A stretch of DNA of 64,000 bases from Warburgia ugandensis (taxonomy: Eukaryota > Streptophyta > Magnoliopsida > Canellales > Canellaceae): NCBI GenBank assembly GCA_035236585.1, contig CP141128.1, positions 53,743,257 through 53,807,256 on the forward strand, in the 5' to 3' direction. The position numbers were made by a program, and so were the translations under genes. The notes beneath the pieces are model-generated. The model saw only the letters and a list, made by a program, of their open reading frames with translations, made no database searches and was not told the origin of the DNA. Below are positions 36,720-48,822 of the stretch, one piece after another. The first letter of the stretch is position 1. Each line of letters starts with the position of its first letter.

Positions 36720-38542
36720 ACAGGCATGACTATTATATCATCTATGAGAGATGCCCACTTTACTGCTAAGGGATGTTAGGCATTTTTGGCTAGTGTGGTT
36801 AGTTAGGAGGAGAATGGACCCAAAATAGAAGATATTGATGTTGTTCAGGAGTTTCAGCTAGTATTTCCTAAAGAACTACCTGGGTTGCCACCTAAGCAAG
36901 AGATGGATTTTCGATAGAGCTAATACCAATAATAGCTCCCATCTCCAAAGCACCATATCATATGGTTCCATCAAAGTTCAAGGAGTTAAAGGGGTAATTA
37001 TAGGGATTATTGGATCACGAATTTATCTGACCTAATATCTCACCTTGGGAAGCTCTAGTGTTGTTTGTCAAGAATGATGGATTCATGAGTTTTGTATAAA
37101 TTATTGCTTATCGAATGGGATTACTATAAAAAACACATATCATTTGCCTCAGATTATTGACCATTTTGATCATCTATAGTCTGCCAAAGTTTTCTTCAAG
37201 ATTGATCTAAGGTTCAGATACCATCAGCTGAGGATTTGTGATGAGGATGTACCTAAGATAGCTTTTCATACACTTTATGGGTATTAGGAGTTCCTTATGA
37301 TATTGTTTGGGTTGACGAATGCTCATGTAGCTATTATGGACTTGATAAACATGTTGCTTTGGGAGTATCATGATCAAGTCTGGGAGAGTGGAAGAGCATA
37401 GGGAACATCTACGGATTGTTCTAAAGATAGTACAGCCTCACCAATTAATTGCTAAATTTTGTAAATGTTAGCTCTGGGTTGATCCTATGGTGGAATCCAT
37501 CACTAATTGGGAAAGATCTAAGCCACAGTTAAAGATTAGAAGTTTCTTTGGTCTAGCTAGGTATTATAGCATACTTATTGAAGGGTTTTCAATGATTGCT
37601 CTACCTATGACACAGTTGATTAGGAAGGATTTTCAATGATTGCTCCACTATGACAGCTAACCAAGAGGGATAAGAAGTTTGTGTCTACAAAAGAATGTGA
37701 ATGGAGTTTTTAGGTGTTAGAGAAGAGACTTGTTTCATCACCTTTTTTGCCCTTGTCGATAGGAAATGGAGATTTTGTGAAGTATAGTGGTGTGTTAGGA
37801 AAGGATCTTAGATGCGTGTTAATGCAACATTGAAAAGTAACTGCCTATGATTCTAGGTAATTGAAGACTCATGAGGTGAACTATGCCACCCATGATCTAG
37901 AGTTAGCAACTATGGGTTCTTGCCTTGAAGATTTTGGATGTATGGTGAGAACTTTAAGGTGTTTATAGATCATAAAAGTCTAAAATACACATTTGCACAA
38001 AGTGATCTGAATATCAAGCAAGGACGTTGGATGGAATATTTGAAAGACTATAACTTTAGCATACAGTATCATAGGCAAGGAAAATGTTGTAGCAAATACC
38101 TTAGCAAAAAGGTGAAGGGAGTGTCACCAATGTGTTTATAAGATTAGGCTTCAAAGAATGAGTTTTGTAGGCACAAAAGAAGTGTGAGGACCTAAGCCAT
38201 GATTGGAAAGGAGGGATTCACCACTATTGTTGATGGAGGTATATGTTTCCATGGTAGGTTAGTGGTACATATATTAGTGTTAATGACTAAAGACTTGCTG
38301 AAGGAGGCACATGGATATATGTGTAGCATACACCCTAAAGGTACTAAGATGTACTAAGATCTAAAAAGAAAATTTTGGTTGCATGATATGAAAAGGGTTA
38401 TTGGAGAATTTGTGGCAAGATGTTTAGCTTGTCATAAGGTGAAGGCAAAACACCATAGGCCATCTAATCTATTGCAGACTTTGGAACTTCTTGAGTTGAA
38501 GTGGAATCACATTACCATGGATTATGTTTTAGGGTTGCCTTG
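36720..38542 (+). pseudogene. Element B RT, RNase H and integrase N-terminal part
   Basis: Decayed pol. It opens with MTIISSMRDAHFTAKG and then QLVFPKELPGLPPKQEMDF (36850-36915). RT core: [17 protein letters not shown] (37188-37240) and MILFGLTNAHVA (37300-37335); the catalytic FIDD block after it is missing. Connection: FFGLARYYSILIEGFS (37540-37590), with a short internal repeat of TTTTCAATGATTGCTC. RNase H: HDLELAT (about 37892) and [18 protein letters not shown] (37938-38000). Integrase: HDMKRVIGEFVARCLACHKVK (38380-38440) and ITMDYVLGLP (38510-38540). The L-family solo LTR cuts it right after the first catalytic Asp region. Confidence 0.88.
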
Positions 38543-38949
38543 TGTGACGACCTGGGTTTTTGTAATACGTTTTGTAATGTATTTTGAAAGGCAGGGCCCT
38601 TAATAGTGTAAATTTTTTTCGCAAAACAAAGCAACGAAAATTCTTTTCTTTTGAACTTGTTTTGTAAAACCCAAGTCATCACTTCATACATAACATAAGT
38701 AGAATTTTTTGTACAAGATAAAATTCCATTGAAGGAATAGACTTTCATTAAATTCCAAAATCCATCCAATGGTTCACAGTACAGCCAAATCTATTACAAT
38801 ACTTGTCCAAATTACATAATCCAAAACTCAAGCTCACCATACAATAAAACTCTCAACAAAGCAAAATACATGTCTTCAAGGGTATACCTTGAAGATTATT
38901 CTCTTCAAGTCTTCTATCGTCTTCAGCTCTTAACTCTCCTTCCCTGTAT

Positions 38950-38980
38950 CTGAGATATTGCAACGTTAACAATATCTCAG
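38950..38980 (-). other. LTR hairpin, solo L copy
   Basis: The 11-bp stem CTGAGATATTG/CAATATCTCAG is perfect. The 9-base loop differs from that in the complete element while the stem is unchanged. Confidence 0.7.
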
Positions 38981-41900
38981 CATGCAATGCTTGGTAGGGG
39001 ATTTAAGAAGCATAATAATTGACAATGTAATTTCAATACATCATAATCCCATTATCCCTAAACATATTCATGTCTCTACTATTTACTTTGTAAGTTATGT
39101 ACATCCATATATGTACATACTATACATGGGTAAATCAGTTAAATTTATGAAAATAGTCAAATATTATTTCCAACTAAGCTGATCAATTCTTTCTATTATG
39201 AGAATTTAGTATTTAAGCTAATCTTACACTAAGAATTTCCCCTATTGGGAAATATTGGTAATATACAATTACCTAACATTTCATTATGCTAAAATATAAG
39301 GCATTTTACTATGCCTATTCTCATATGCATCATAATGCAAAATAATCAAAAGGGCTACCATGCTGAAGTCTGATCCGTACTAGCGTGCTCGGATAACTGT
39401 CCTGTTCACCACTGATACCACGGTGGAAAATATTATGTCACTGCCCATATGGGGGGACAGGACATTCATAGTGGTGGCCTTCCCATAATTGCCCCCACCC
39501 AACTTTTAGCCTCTCATAGGGCAAGGTATCATCAAATCATCAAATTTCAAGGAGCGAGTGGTCAAACCCTTATAACTCCTCTAGCATAGCATCCCCCTGG
39601 GCTTATGCCTATTAAAACAAACTCACAAGCCTCCATGCTTGTATGTAAAATAGATTTCATATATATCAGACTATTTGTCAGTTTACTTAGGGCTGAAATA
39701 TTTTCTAGTTCCCTATTCACTTATGGTCTAGTCCTTAACCATCTTATATGTGTTTGGTTGGATCAAAAGGTTTTCAAGGGATTTAATACAAGTATTAACA
39801 TTACTCTTGTCAACATAAGGTCATGAGTTCAATCATGTATATTCCATGTAAATGCATTCATTAAATCCTCCTACCTTCTAGGAGTGATCACTTTTCCCAA
39901 ATCTTCCATGATTCTGACTAATGTATGTAATCTGTAAATCCATACATATTGTCAATATATAAATTTGAACAATCCTATTGATCACTAGATCTAATGTTTA
40001 GAATGATCGTTAGATCATTCATATCTAAGTGTTTTTCTATCTCTAAGTCTTTGTGTGTCCATCTCCTTACACATGTTGATAAAGATTAAGGTCCTAGATC
40101 TTCTATCATCTAGTTCTTCTTTGATCTAAGTTTAGTTATTGGATCATCCCTAAGGATGATCTTGGCTTTCTTTCTTAAATCATCTTTGATCAAGGATTTG
40201 GATTATCTAATCTAATGAACTAGATTTGATCAATAACATGCATACCAGCAATCATGAAAACTAAATACAATACAATATTATTATTCTTATTGTTCTTAAT
40301 CATTCAAGATCTAATGGATCTTCTTTGAGCATCCTTATCTTACTAACGGTTTTTATTAGGGTTAGATAATTTACTAACCTTTTATGATCTTAATATTATT
40401 ATTCAACCAGTTAATGTTTTGCTGGTTGAAGGTAACTTATTTTCAGCTTAAGACTACTGCTCTTATTTCCAATTGGCTAAGGCTTACTAGCTGAATGGGT
40501 GAACACAAAGTGGTTACTTCAATCCTCATGTAAGGAGGCATTTAGACCTCACAAACGTCAACGGAAGGTAGGGGAATAGCGAGGCTCTATTAGATAACCC
40601 CCTTAACTACTATGTTCAACATTCACTAGAGTGACCTTAGTTCAACCTTTCGTAAGGTTCCTATAAGCATGTTGACCCTAAACACTCTTTCTAATTGATT
40701 TTAATTAAGTCCATGAATATTTACAATATCATTCATGGGGTTTATTATTCTCCTAGTTTGGGATAAGTATTTGATAATCCTTGTATTGTCCTACTAATTA
40801 TAGCCCTTACTAATGTTAAGTCAAAGTCATTCCTTCCTCTTATGTGTTCATGAAACTCTAATTTCCAATTACATTACATTTTGGTGACTTATGCTCTTTA
40901 TATCTCAACAACTACTTAACATTTGAATCTACTTATAAAATTTGGAAACAATTAAATCATAAACTTTAAAGCATAGTTTCAATATAAATTTAACAAACAT
41001 TTATACTAACACGCTCTTTATGAATGTAACATAACCTAATGGAATAAAACTATACTTAAACTAGCATGATCCTAAGTTACAATGGCATGATATCATATTA
41101 ACTTGGTCCTAAGTTACACTTGCATAAAATCACACTAACATAACCCTAAGATAATTAAATCTAGTTACACTAGCATGCTTTACAATCTATGATAACAATC
41201 TAATTACATGTCATGCTATGGTCTAAAAGTTACACTAGCATGCTTTACAACATAAATCATATTTAAAATGCTGTTATCAATTAATAAAAAATGAAACTAA
41301 TTACATTAATCTTTTTAGAAACCTTCACATATGATCCAACCATTAGATCTTAGATCTTTTCCTTTTGATTAAGGGTTTTAGTTATATTTAGGGGGTTTTC
41401 TTTATTAAGGCCTAAAGATCATATTGATTCATTTTTGTCATAATCCATCCATGATCTCCTTGGATTTCATCATATCAACATCCATTCCATCCATCCCAAG
41501 GATCTGATCACACTTGATCTTTTAATCAAGTGGGTCCCTTTGTAAGTTTTAGGGTTTTTCCTTCCATAGTGGGTAAATCCCTAAATATCTCTTAGATATG
41601 TCCAAATAAACTATTTAGATAACTTTATTTCAATATTATATCATTATTAAAACATATCCCCAAGATCTCATCATCTCAGATCTTGAAGATCTTGGCAATT
41701 GAAAACTTGATTCCCTAATACAAAAATTTTTATTACATTTTTTCTCCATTTTATCATTTCATAAGAAAATAGAGGTTGTAAGCTTTCCATAGTCTCTTTT
41801 CAATCTCGATTTGGAGTTCATATGACTCTAGAATCAAATCTAGAAATTCACAGTTCATTCCTAGGGCCCAGATATGATCTGGGCCCATTGGAATGGACGG

Positions 41901-42850
41901 CCCAGATTAGTCTGGCGGAAACGAATGGGCGAAACACTTGATTTGTCGGGGGCATCCATCGTGGATAAGATATGAAAGCTCCTGCACGGGATGTCCATGG
42001 ACGTGCGTGGGACGAGCGAAATGCTTGTCGTCACGTGCATGTAACTAGGACGTAAGGTGGGTGCGTCCGCTCGAGGTTTTCCCAGAAGCACTGTTGTCCC
42101 GCTTGTGACGACGTTCTAAGCGCTACGTGGGCGAAAACACTTCGTTCTGCGGCATTTTCATGGTGCGTCGCATGTGGCGTCCTGGGCTCTGTCTGATCAG
42201 GAGATCGAACAATCCGTTCTGGACCGTCGAATCAATCCCCTATCAATTGAGGGCTCAAAACTTATCTAATCCTTGTGAAAATTCTACCCTTAGGGTTTTG
42301 GACCTTTCTGGATCGATTGGTATAGTCTAATTTTCCATCTGAGCACTCAATCATCCCAAATTGAAGGTTTTGTTGTTTACTTTATTTTTATCATTTTATT
42401 ACCAAAAGAAAGTTACAGAAGAATAAAAATTTCATAAAATACTAGTAAACATGTACAGAAAGTATTTCCACCTACCTGATTGGAGAAAACTATTAGTTAT
42501 ATGGTCCAATTTAAGAGAATACCCTTTTTATGAAGATATGGCCCAAGATCCACCTTTCTTACGATTGCCGTTGTTTGAATCATTGGATCTAAAAATTTCT
42601 TTTGGATTTTTGTAGATAAGGTATGTTGGGAAGTTTTGGATGGTGGAATTTGTGATATTAGATATGGAACAGAGTGCCTAATTGATTTTAGGTCTCTTAT
42701 TCCAATCTAGAGAGAAAAAAGAAAATGAAAAGAGGGAGATCTCTTGAGAGTTTTGGGTTTTTGGGAATGGATATAGGTCTAGATTTGTAGGGGAAGTGAA
42801 GACAATTTCGTGGGATTTTTATGAATATTTTTGGAGGATTTTTGGGGTTG

Positions 42851-42858
42851 TATTTATA
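42851..42858 (-). promoter_or_regulatory. TATA box of L-family solo LTR
   Basis: TATAAATA on the minus strand, about 580 bp from the LTR start, as in the complete element. It would drive transcription leftward. Confidence 0.65.
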
Positions 42859-43437
42859 GGCATTTTGGTCTTCTTCCATGATGATATGCATTAATGATGG
42901 TTAATATTTTATTATTAAATAAGCATTGGATTCTCCCATTCTCCACCTACTTGCCCAAGACCAGCTGGTATGGTTTGACCCATGATTTCCTGTGGGCTGG
43001 CCATAGGATTCGTTTTTGGGTCCCTTGTGGGCCCCACATGGTGGCAAAAACCAGTTTGTCCTTTATATATAAAAAAATTAGGATTTATTCCCATGATCTC
43101 AGAATTGAGCATACTTAGTGGAATTGGATTCATATTTCTTAGTACATTCTAAATTTTGATGTCTCAGATTTTGATTTTTAGGTAAAATTACTATTTTACC
43201 CTTTTGTCCGAAAAATGAAGAAAATTAAGTATTTTTCATTCGAATTCAGAATTTGTTGTCTTACAGTCATTCTGAAGGGTTTGCTAAGTTTAATTTCAAT
43301 TGTACATGTCTTATTCTTTGATTATACTTTTATAGTATATTCTATATTCTAAAAAATCCTAATATTTCAGCCCAAAATTTCTGAAACTCAAACTTTATTG
43401 ATTTTCTCAATCAATTACAAAAGTTGGGGTTATTACA

Positions 43438-43740
43438 ACTTGGACTTTTAGTGGGCACGATATGATATGGGTAATTGTGGATGGGTTAACTAAGTCTGCA
43501 TAATTTCTCCTTATTAGGTAGAAGCAATCTTTGAAGAGTTTAGCCAAGTTATACATTAAGGAGATAATGAGTCTTCATGGGGAACCTTTGAGTATTATAT
43601 CTGACAGAGATAGTAGATTTACTTCTCACTTCATTCATAGTGCACAGGAATGTTTGGGCACTTCTGTGAGGTTCATTACAACATTTCACCCACATACAGT
43701 TGGACAATTAGACTCCACAACGAACCTAGATAAATGGCCG
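43438..43740 (+). pseudogene. Element B integrase catalytic core, truncated
   Basis: Resumes the integrase: GHDMIWVIVDGLTKSA (43454-43500), SLAKLYIKEIMSLHGEPLSIISDRDSRF (43536-43620, holding the second catalytic Asp), and TTFHPHTVGQLD (43675-43710) where the usual SER with the catalytic Glu is lost. It ends abruptly near 43740 against the Athila element, with no LTR boundary. This is best explained by deletion or illegitimate recombination. Confidence 0.88.
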
Positions 43741-44050
43741 GTTACAACATTTTTGAAACCCTTTTTATACCAAATTTCTAGATTAAACTTTGTAGCAATA
43801 ATATCTATTGGATCAGCCTAGGTTTGGCATCCTTCATGGAAAGATGATATTTTAATGTTGCATGGTCTGAATAGATGATAACCTTAGATCCTAATAAGTA
43901 AGATCTAAACTTATCCAAAGTAAATACAATAGTAAAGAGCTCTTTTTTCATAGTGAAATGATTGAGTTGAGTATCATTGAGTGTCTTGCTAGCATAACAA
44001 ATTACATGGGGAAGTTTATTAATACACTGCCCCAACACATCTCGATCACA
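43741..44050 (-). pseudogene. Element C (Athila-like) RNase H
   Basis: Minus-strand translation reads [47 protein letters not shown] and [12 protein letters not shown], then ILLLQ, a frameshift, and KKGFKNVV at the broken left edge near 43741. This is the RNase H of the Athila/Tat side of Ty3/gypsy. The integrase and env-like part beyond it are missing. Confidence 0.88.
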
Positions 44051-45064
44051 GAATCTGAAGCATCACATATTATTTCAAATGGTGCACTCTAATTAGGCAA
44101 TCGAATAATGGGTGCATAAGTGAGTTCATCATTTAGGTGCTTTAATGTTTTTATACAATTATCATCAAAGTCAAAAGTTGCCTCCTTTGTAAGTAAATTA
44201 CATAGGGGCTTAGAAATTTTACTAAAATTTTTGATGAATCTCCTATAATAACCAGCATGGATTAAAAATGATTGGATTTATTTCATGGTCCTTAGAGGAG
44301 GAAGGTTAGAGATTAAACCTACTTTGGCTTTTATCAACTCTATGCCATTATGTGATATAATGTGGCATAAAACAATCCCATTTTGTACCATGAAATTACA
44401 TTTCTCCTCGTTTAACACTATTATTTTCCTGGCACCTAGTAACGATAAGTTTTAAGTGGTGTAGGCATTCATCAAATGAGGACCTAAATACCAGAACATC
44501 ATCCTTAAGCACCTCCAAAAGCCTGTCCACCATAGGAGAAAATATGTCCAACATACACATTTGAAAAGTAGCTAGTGCATTACAAAGTCCAAAAGGCATA
44601 CAATGATAGGCAAATGTCCCAAAAGGGTAGGTGAAGTAGTCTTCTTCTCATCTTTAGGTGCTATGGGGATTTGGTTATAGCTAGAGTATCCATCAAGTTT
44701 GGTTAATAAAGGGAAGAGGAAAGTGGTCTTTCCTCATGACAGAGTTCAGTTTTCAGTAATCTATACATACTCTCCACCTAATGGTCATGCGAGTGGGAAA
44801 TAACCCATTATCCTCATTACAGATTACCGTGACTTCAGATTTCTTGGGGACAACTTGAATTGAGCTAACCCGAGTGCTATAAAAAATGAAGTTTATAACA
44901 CTAGCTTCTAAGAGTTTGAGCACTTTGTCTCTCACTACCTCTTTCATATTATGGTTTAGTCTCCTATATATTTCCCTTGATGGTTTAACATTTTCTTCTA
45001 GATTAATTCTATGCATACACATGGAAGGGCTAACCCCTTTAATGATTTCTATGGTGGAGTCCAC
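44051..45064 (-). pseudogene. Element C reverse transcriptase
   Basis: Minus-strand pieces: 45064-44753 with SPSMCMHRINLEENVKPSREI, RRLNHNMKEVVRDKVLKLLEA and WRVCIDY; 44599-44396 with MPFGLCNALATFQMCM and LEVLKDDVLVF. The polymerase motif, usually (F/Y)xDD, reads LKDD, and the fingers-palm part between the two pieces is scrambled. Frame breaks occur around 44395 and 44600-44750. Confidence 0.88.
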
Positions 45065-45912
45065 TCTAAAGCTATCTTATGTTCTCTCAAAATGTCATGG
45101 AGCTTTCCTTTCTCTTCTTGATCTAGATCAGAGGTTACAATTATACGCAAAGGTTCATTTGGTCCTAAGTAAGAATATTTTAGATTTTCATGTAATGGCT
45201 TAAGGACCGAGGTAGGTGGTTTTACTATTGAAGGCACATGGATAGAATTTGAAGGAGGAAGAGGTTCCACTTGAGAAGCCCATTTAGAGGTATTTATGAT
45301 TGATGTAGTATCTAAAAGATTATTTACCTCTTCCATGGACTTGTCCATATCATAATCATAATTAAAGTTTGCTAGATATGCCTCAAGTGGGTCTAGAATA
45401 GACAATGGTGAATTAGCATATTGAATTAGACCTTCAATTAAGTTGACTACACATGAATCATCTAGGTCTAGATGTTAATGATCGGCAGTAAAAACATTGA
45501 GCTTGACTTTTATATTGTTGAAGGATAATTTCATCACATAGTTTCTATAGTTGATAATGGCATTGGACATTGCCAAGAATCGGCATCCAAGAATGATCAT
45601 GATACTATTGGGTTTGATATAGGCTGGTTATCTTGGATAATAAAATTAATAAGGAAATAGAAACCACCTCTATTAAAACATCTTCAACCATACCATGTGG
45701 AATCTATACTAATTTATTAGTAGGTTGTAATGTGGTATTGGTTGGTTTGAGTTTACCTAGTCCAAGTTGCTCATAAATAGAATATGGTAATAAGTTTCCA
45801 CTGGCCCTTAAATCTAATGTCATATCAATGACAAGGTCTCTAGTAACACAAGAAATGGTAGGACAACCTGGATCTCTAAACTTACAAAAGGTCTAGGGTT
45901 GGATTAAAGAGC
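45065..45912 (-). pseudogene. Element C protease and protease-RT linker
   Basis: 45405-45049 encodes the linker with LKYSYLGPNEPLRIIVTSDL and EEKGKLHDILREHKIALEW, typical of Athila pol just before RT. Upstream, at about 45740-45860, the protease reads LDLRASGNLLPYSIYEQLGLGK, with the active-site Gly replaced by Arg (LDLRA for LDLGA). Confidence 0.82.
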
Positions 45913-46712
45913 TTATCTGCTCAGTGAGGAAGGCTTTTGTTTGCATATTAAGTTTATGCTTTGTGTGCAGAGCTCTTTGAGAAACTTGGCATAAGCAAGA
46001 ATATCTTTAATAGCATTGAGTAATGGGATACTAATTTGTACATGATTAAACACATCCATTATCTCATGGAAATTAGTTCCTTTCTTTGCCTTGTTTAACA
46101 TATAAGGGAAGGCAGCTTTAGTAACATAAGGTGTTTCCTCTATTGGTTCAAATGGAGCTAGTTATTTCTATCTTTTCCCTTTCTCCTCAGTTGTAGTTGG
46201 TTCATTCTCCTCTAAGTTTTCCTTAGTTTGCCCTACTTTATTGTCAACTTGACAACCACTCCTAAAGGTAGTTATTGACTTTGCTTGTTCATGTTATCTA
46301 TGTGAATTTGAACTGGACCCTAGTTCAAACTATCTCTTATGGTTTGGAACTAGCTCATTGGGAATTTTTCCCTTTCCTCTATCACTAAGTGTAGCAGATA
46401 ACTGGCTCATTTGCATGTCTAGTTTGGCAATAGCTTATGAATTGACATTGCTAGCCTATTTGCTCTCATTCTAGTAGTTGTGTAAGGCCTGTTTAGTCTC
46501 CTCATTTTGTTCTATGAGTATTTGTGTGATGTCCTTCAATGATGGTTTCTTCGATTACTGTGGCAGTTGAAACTTGGGTGGTTGCTAGGGCAATCTAGTT
46601 CCAGTAAAGTTTTGTGCAAGGGGTTCATAGATGGACCTCTTTGGTAATTCCTTTTAGACCATGAAAAGTTTAGGATGCCTAGCCCATCTTGGATTATGTC
46701 TTAGAATATTGA
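45913..46712 (-). pseudogene. Element C gag, C-terminal part
   Basis: Includes LNKAKKGTNFHE, NHVQISIPLLNAIK and YAKFLKELCT (46101-45990), matching the plus-strand Athila relic at 745-900. Further upstream: AKLDMQMSQLSATLSDRGKGK (about 46370-46430), PKFQLPQ (about 46560) and NPRWARHPK (about 46680). Several stops. At 46713 it is cut by an insertion; the rest of gag continues at 58706. Confidence 0.83.
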
Positions 46713-46717
46713 TTATT
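46713..46717. repeat. TSD TTATT of the 46718-58700 insertion, left copy
   Basis: TTATT here and at 58701-58705. The Athila gag reading resumes across the gap. Confidence 0.85.
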
Positions 46718-47784
46718 TGTAATATATGTAAATATATAATTCCAATGAATAAATCAATGCATTTACAAAAAATAGGGTAAATTTATTTTATTTTATTAAA
46801 TATATGTTTTAAATGGTAACAAAAAAGAATTGAACGATCGCATCGAGAAATTATGTTAGGATAACCACTAAGGAGTCATTGTTGGGTTGATCCAGAGATT
46901 TAGAAACAAAATTTCAAGATAAAGGAGAGATTTAAGAATCACATTAAGTAATTATTAAGTAACTTTTCAAAGGGAAAGTGAAATTAAAATTATAATATCG
47001 TGTTCGATAGAGGAAATAAATAGGTCATTCTTAAAGGGAAGTCCTAGCCTAAGCCAAACTCAAAACACATGAAGATAATTCTAACAAATTATTTAGGAAT
47101 GAGGAATTCATTATATTATTGGTTAGGGTACAATTGTAAAATTTACCTTGACCATGATATAATTGAAAAATCTAGGAAAAATAGTAGGTATTAGAAATCA
47201 AATTGGATAGGATTAGTTGAAAGGAAGAGATCTGGGCAGCCACGTGGAATTGTTTTTGTGACACCCCGATTTTTTTCAGAAAATGTTTTCCCAATATACA
47301 TAATTTAATAGTAAAAAAGTTTATGATTATGAAATAGGCGGGATCCCTGAAATAAAACTCAATAATTAAAAATTTTACGTGGCATCAAGGAAAGTACCAA
47401 ATAAGCAAAACCCTGAGGGTCCCTCGCAAACCAAAACCACAAGGCTAAACAAAAAGCACTTTTTAACACTCTGAGCATACTCAATTATAAAACCATAAGA
47501 AATTCTACGACTATAAGGAGACGAAGATAATAACAAAAATCCCAAAGCTCCAGGGTCCATCCAAGATCACCACATCATCCATGTGTGAGTGTATGCACAC
47601 TATACAGTACTATGGGTCTAATCAATCAATATATACAATATCTAGATAGGGAGCCTAAAGTCTGATACCAGTCTAAGAACGTGCACTACTATGCCTCCGA
47701 ATGTGAACAATATAGAGTCCTTAGGTCCTCGTCCAAATCCATGCTACTCCACCTACTTCCCTCTCTGACTGTATCGCTCCAACT

Positions 47785-47816
47785 CTGAGGCATTGCAAAA
47801 TAAAGCAATGCCTCAG
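47785..47816 (-). other. LTR hairpin, 12-bp perfect stem
   Basis: CTGAGGCATTGC, 8-base loop, GCAATGCCTCAG, followed by CAAGCCATGCTTG, a second small inverted repeat. Compared with the L family the stem has changed on both arms (GATATTG/CAATATC to GGCATTGC/GCAATGCC), so pairing is kept. Confidence 0.7.
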
Positions 47817-48119
47817 CAAGCCATGCTTGTGTAGGTGATATACATCCAAAGTAAACTCAATAAAATCACATGGCGCAAGGCATAAAAATCATGAGATGAT
47901 CAAACATATATATATAAAGCATTAAATTACATGAGGAAGGGCATACCAAGTCCATGAAATAAATAAGGTACCATCAATCATGATATCAGGACATGCACAA
48001 TCCGAGAAAATCTAGAAACACATGAATGCATGTCAAAAGTATCAAACATCATACATAGTCAAGCCCTATGAGTGTCTCAAGTACACTCATCGTAATGTGG
48101 GGTTAGCTCTCTGTACCAG

Positions 48120-48300
48120 TCGCTTTCACCCTTTCACCCTTGCACCCTCACAGGCACTCAGGCACTCACGGAAATGACACATTCCACTTTTGCTTTCATC
48201 CTTTCACCCTTGCACCCTCACGGCACTCATGGAAAGTTGCATTGCACGCCCGCTTTCACCCTTTCACCCTCATGGGTACTCAAGCACTCACAGGGTGAAA
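48120..48300. repeat. Tandem array of about three 60-70-bp units
   Basis: Units contain GCTTTCACCCTTTCACCC, TGCACCCTCA and GGCACTCA, diverged from each other by several bases each. Inside solo LTR 47257-53031, only in this copy. Confidence 0.75.
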
Positions 48301-48805
48301 AAAAAATGCATCCTACCATAGGAGCAATAGTCTCAAACATCAAGACAGAGTGACTCCCACATGTCAAAAATACCAATAATCAAGTGAATATCACGAAATA
48401 TATCAGAAATAGTGCATGCAATAACCACCCGAAAGATAGCATGCACGTGAGAAACTTGTGATGACCAGGGTTTTATATGATGCAAATTTGATAAAAAGGC
48501 GAGATCTCTTGTTTTACAAATATGAAATGCATGAAAATCTTTTTGTTTTGGAAAACAATCTTTTGTATAAAACCCCGAGTGTCAAAACACATTTTCAAAT
48601 TATCTAGCCATGGCATAGTTTTAAATTGACTTTATTCCCAAGAAAGTGTTAGTCACAGCCTTAGCTATAGAGAGTAACTACAATCAAGTAACATTGAAAG
48701 ATAAGGTAGGGGTTTACTTACTTGTACTTAATCTGAGTGTCTTCTGTCACAGGCGCACTCTGTCCTTAAGCGTTTACTGTGTCTGAAAAATGTTGAGGAT
48801 TGGGT

Positions 48806-48822
48806 GAGTATATACTATACTC
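48806..48822 (-). other. S-family LTR hairpin
   Basis: GAGTATATACTATACTC: 7-bp stem, 3-base loop. Confidence 0.65.

Larger units (their letters stand above)
38543..43437 (-). mobile_element. L-family solo LTR (4895 bp)
   Basis: TGTGACGACCTGGG...GGGGTTATTACA on the + strand, flanked by CCTTG (38538-38542) and ACTTG (43438-43442), 4 of 5 matching. Same family as the complete element at 10708-24295 but on the other strand, and longer by about 400 bp. The integrase reading of element B runs up to its left side and continues on its right side. It keeps the hairpin (38950-38980) and TATA box (42851-42858), so it is one of the better-preserved L LTRs. Confidence 0.92.

Noticed and set aside
48120-48300. 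CRISPR-like regular repeats
   Set aside because: Units are contiguous and diverged, without unique spacers, and the setting is a plant LTR.
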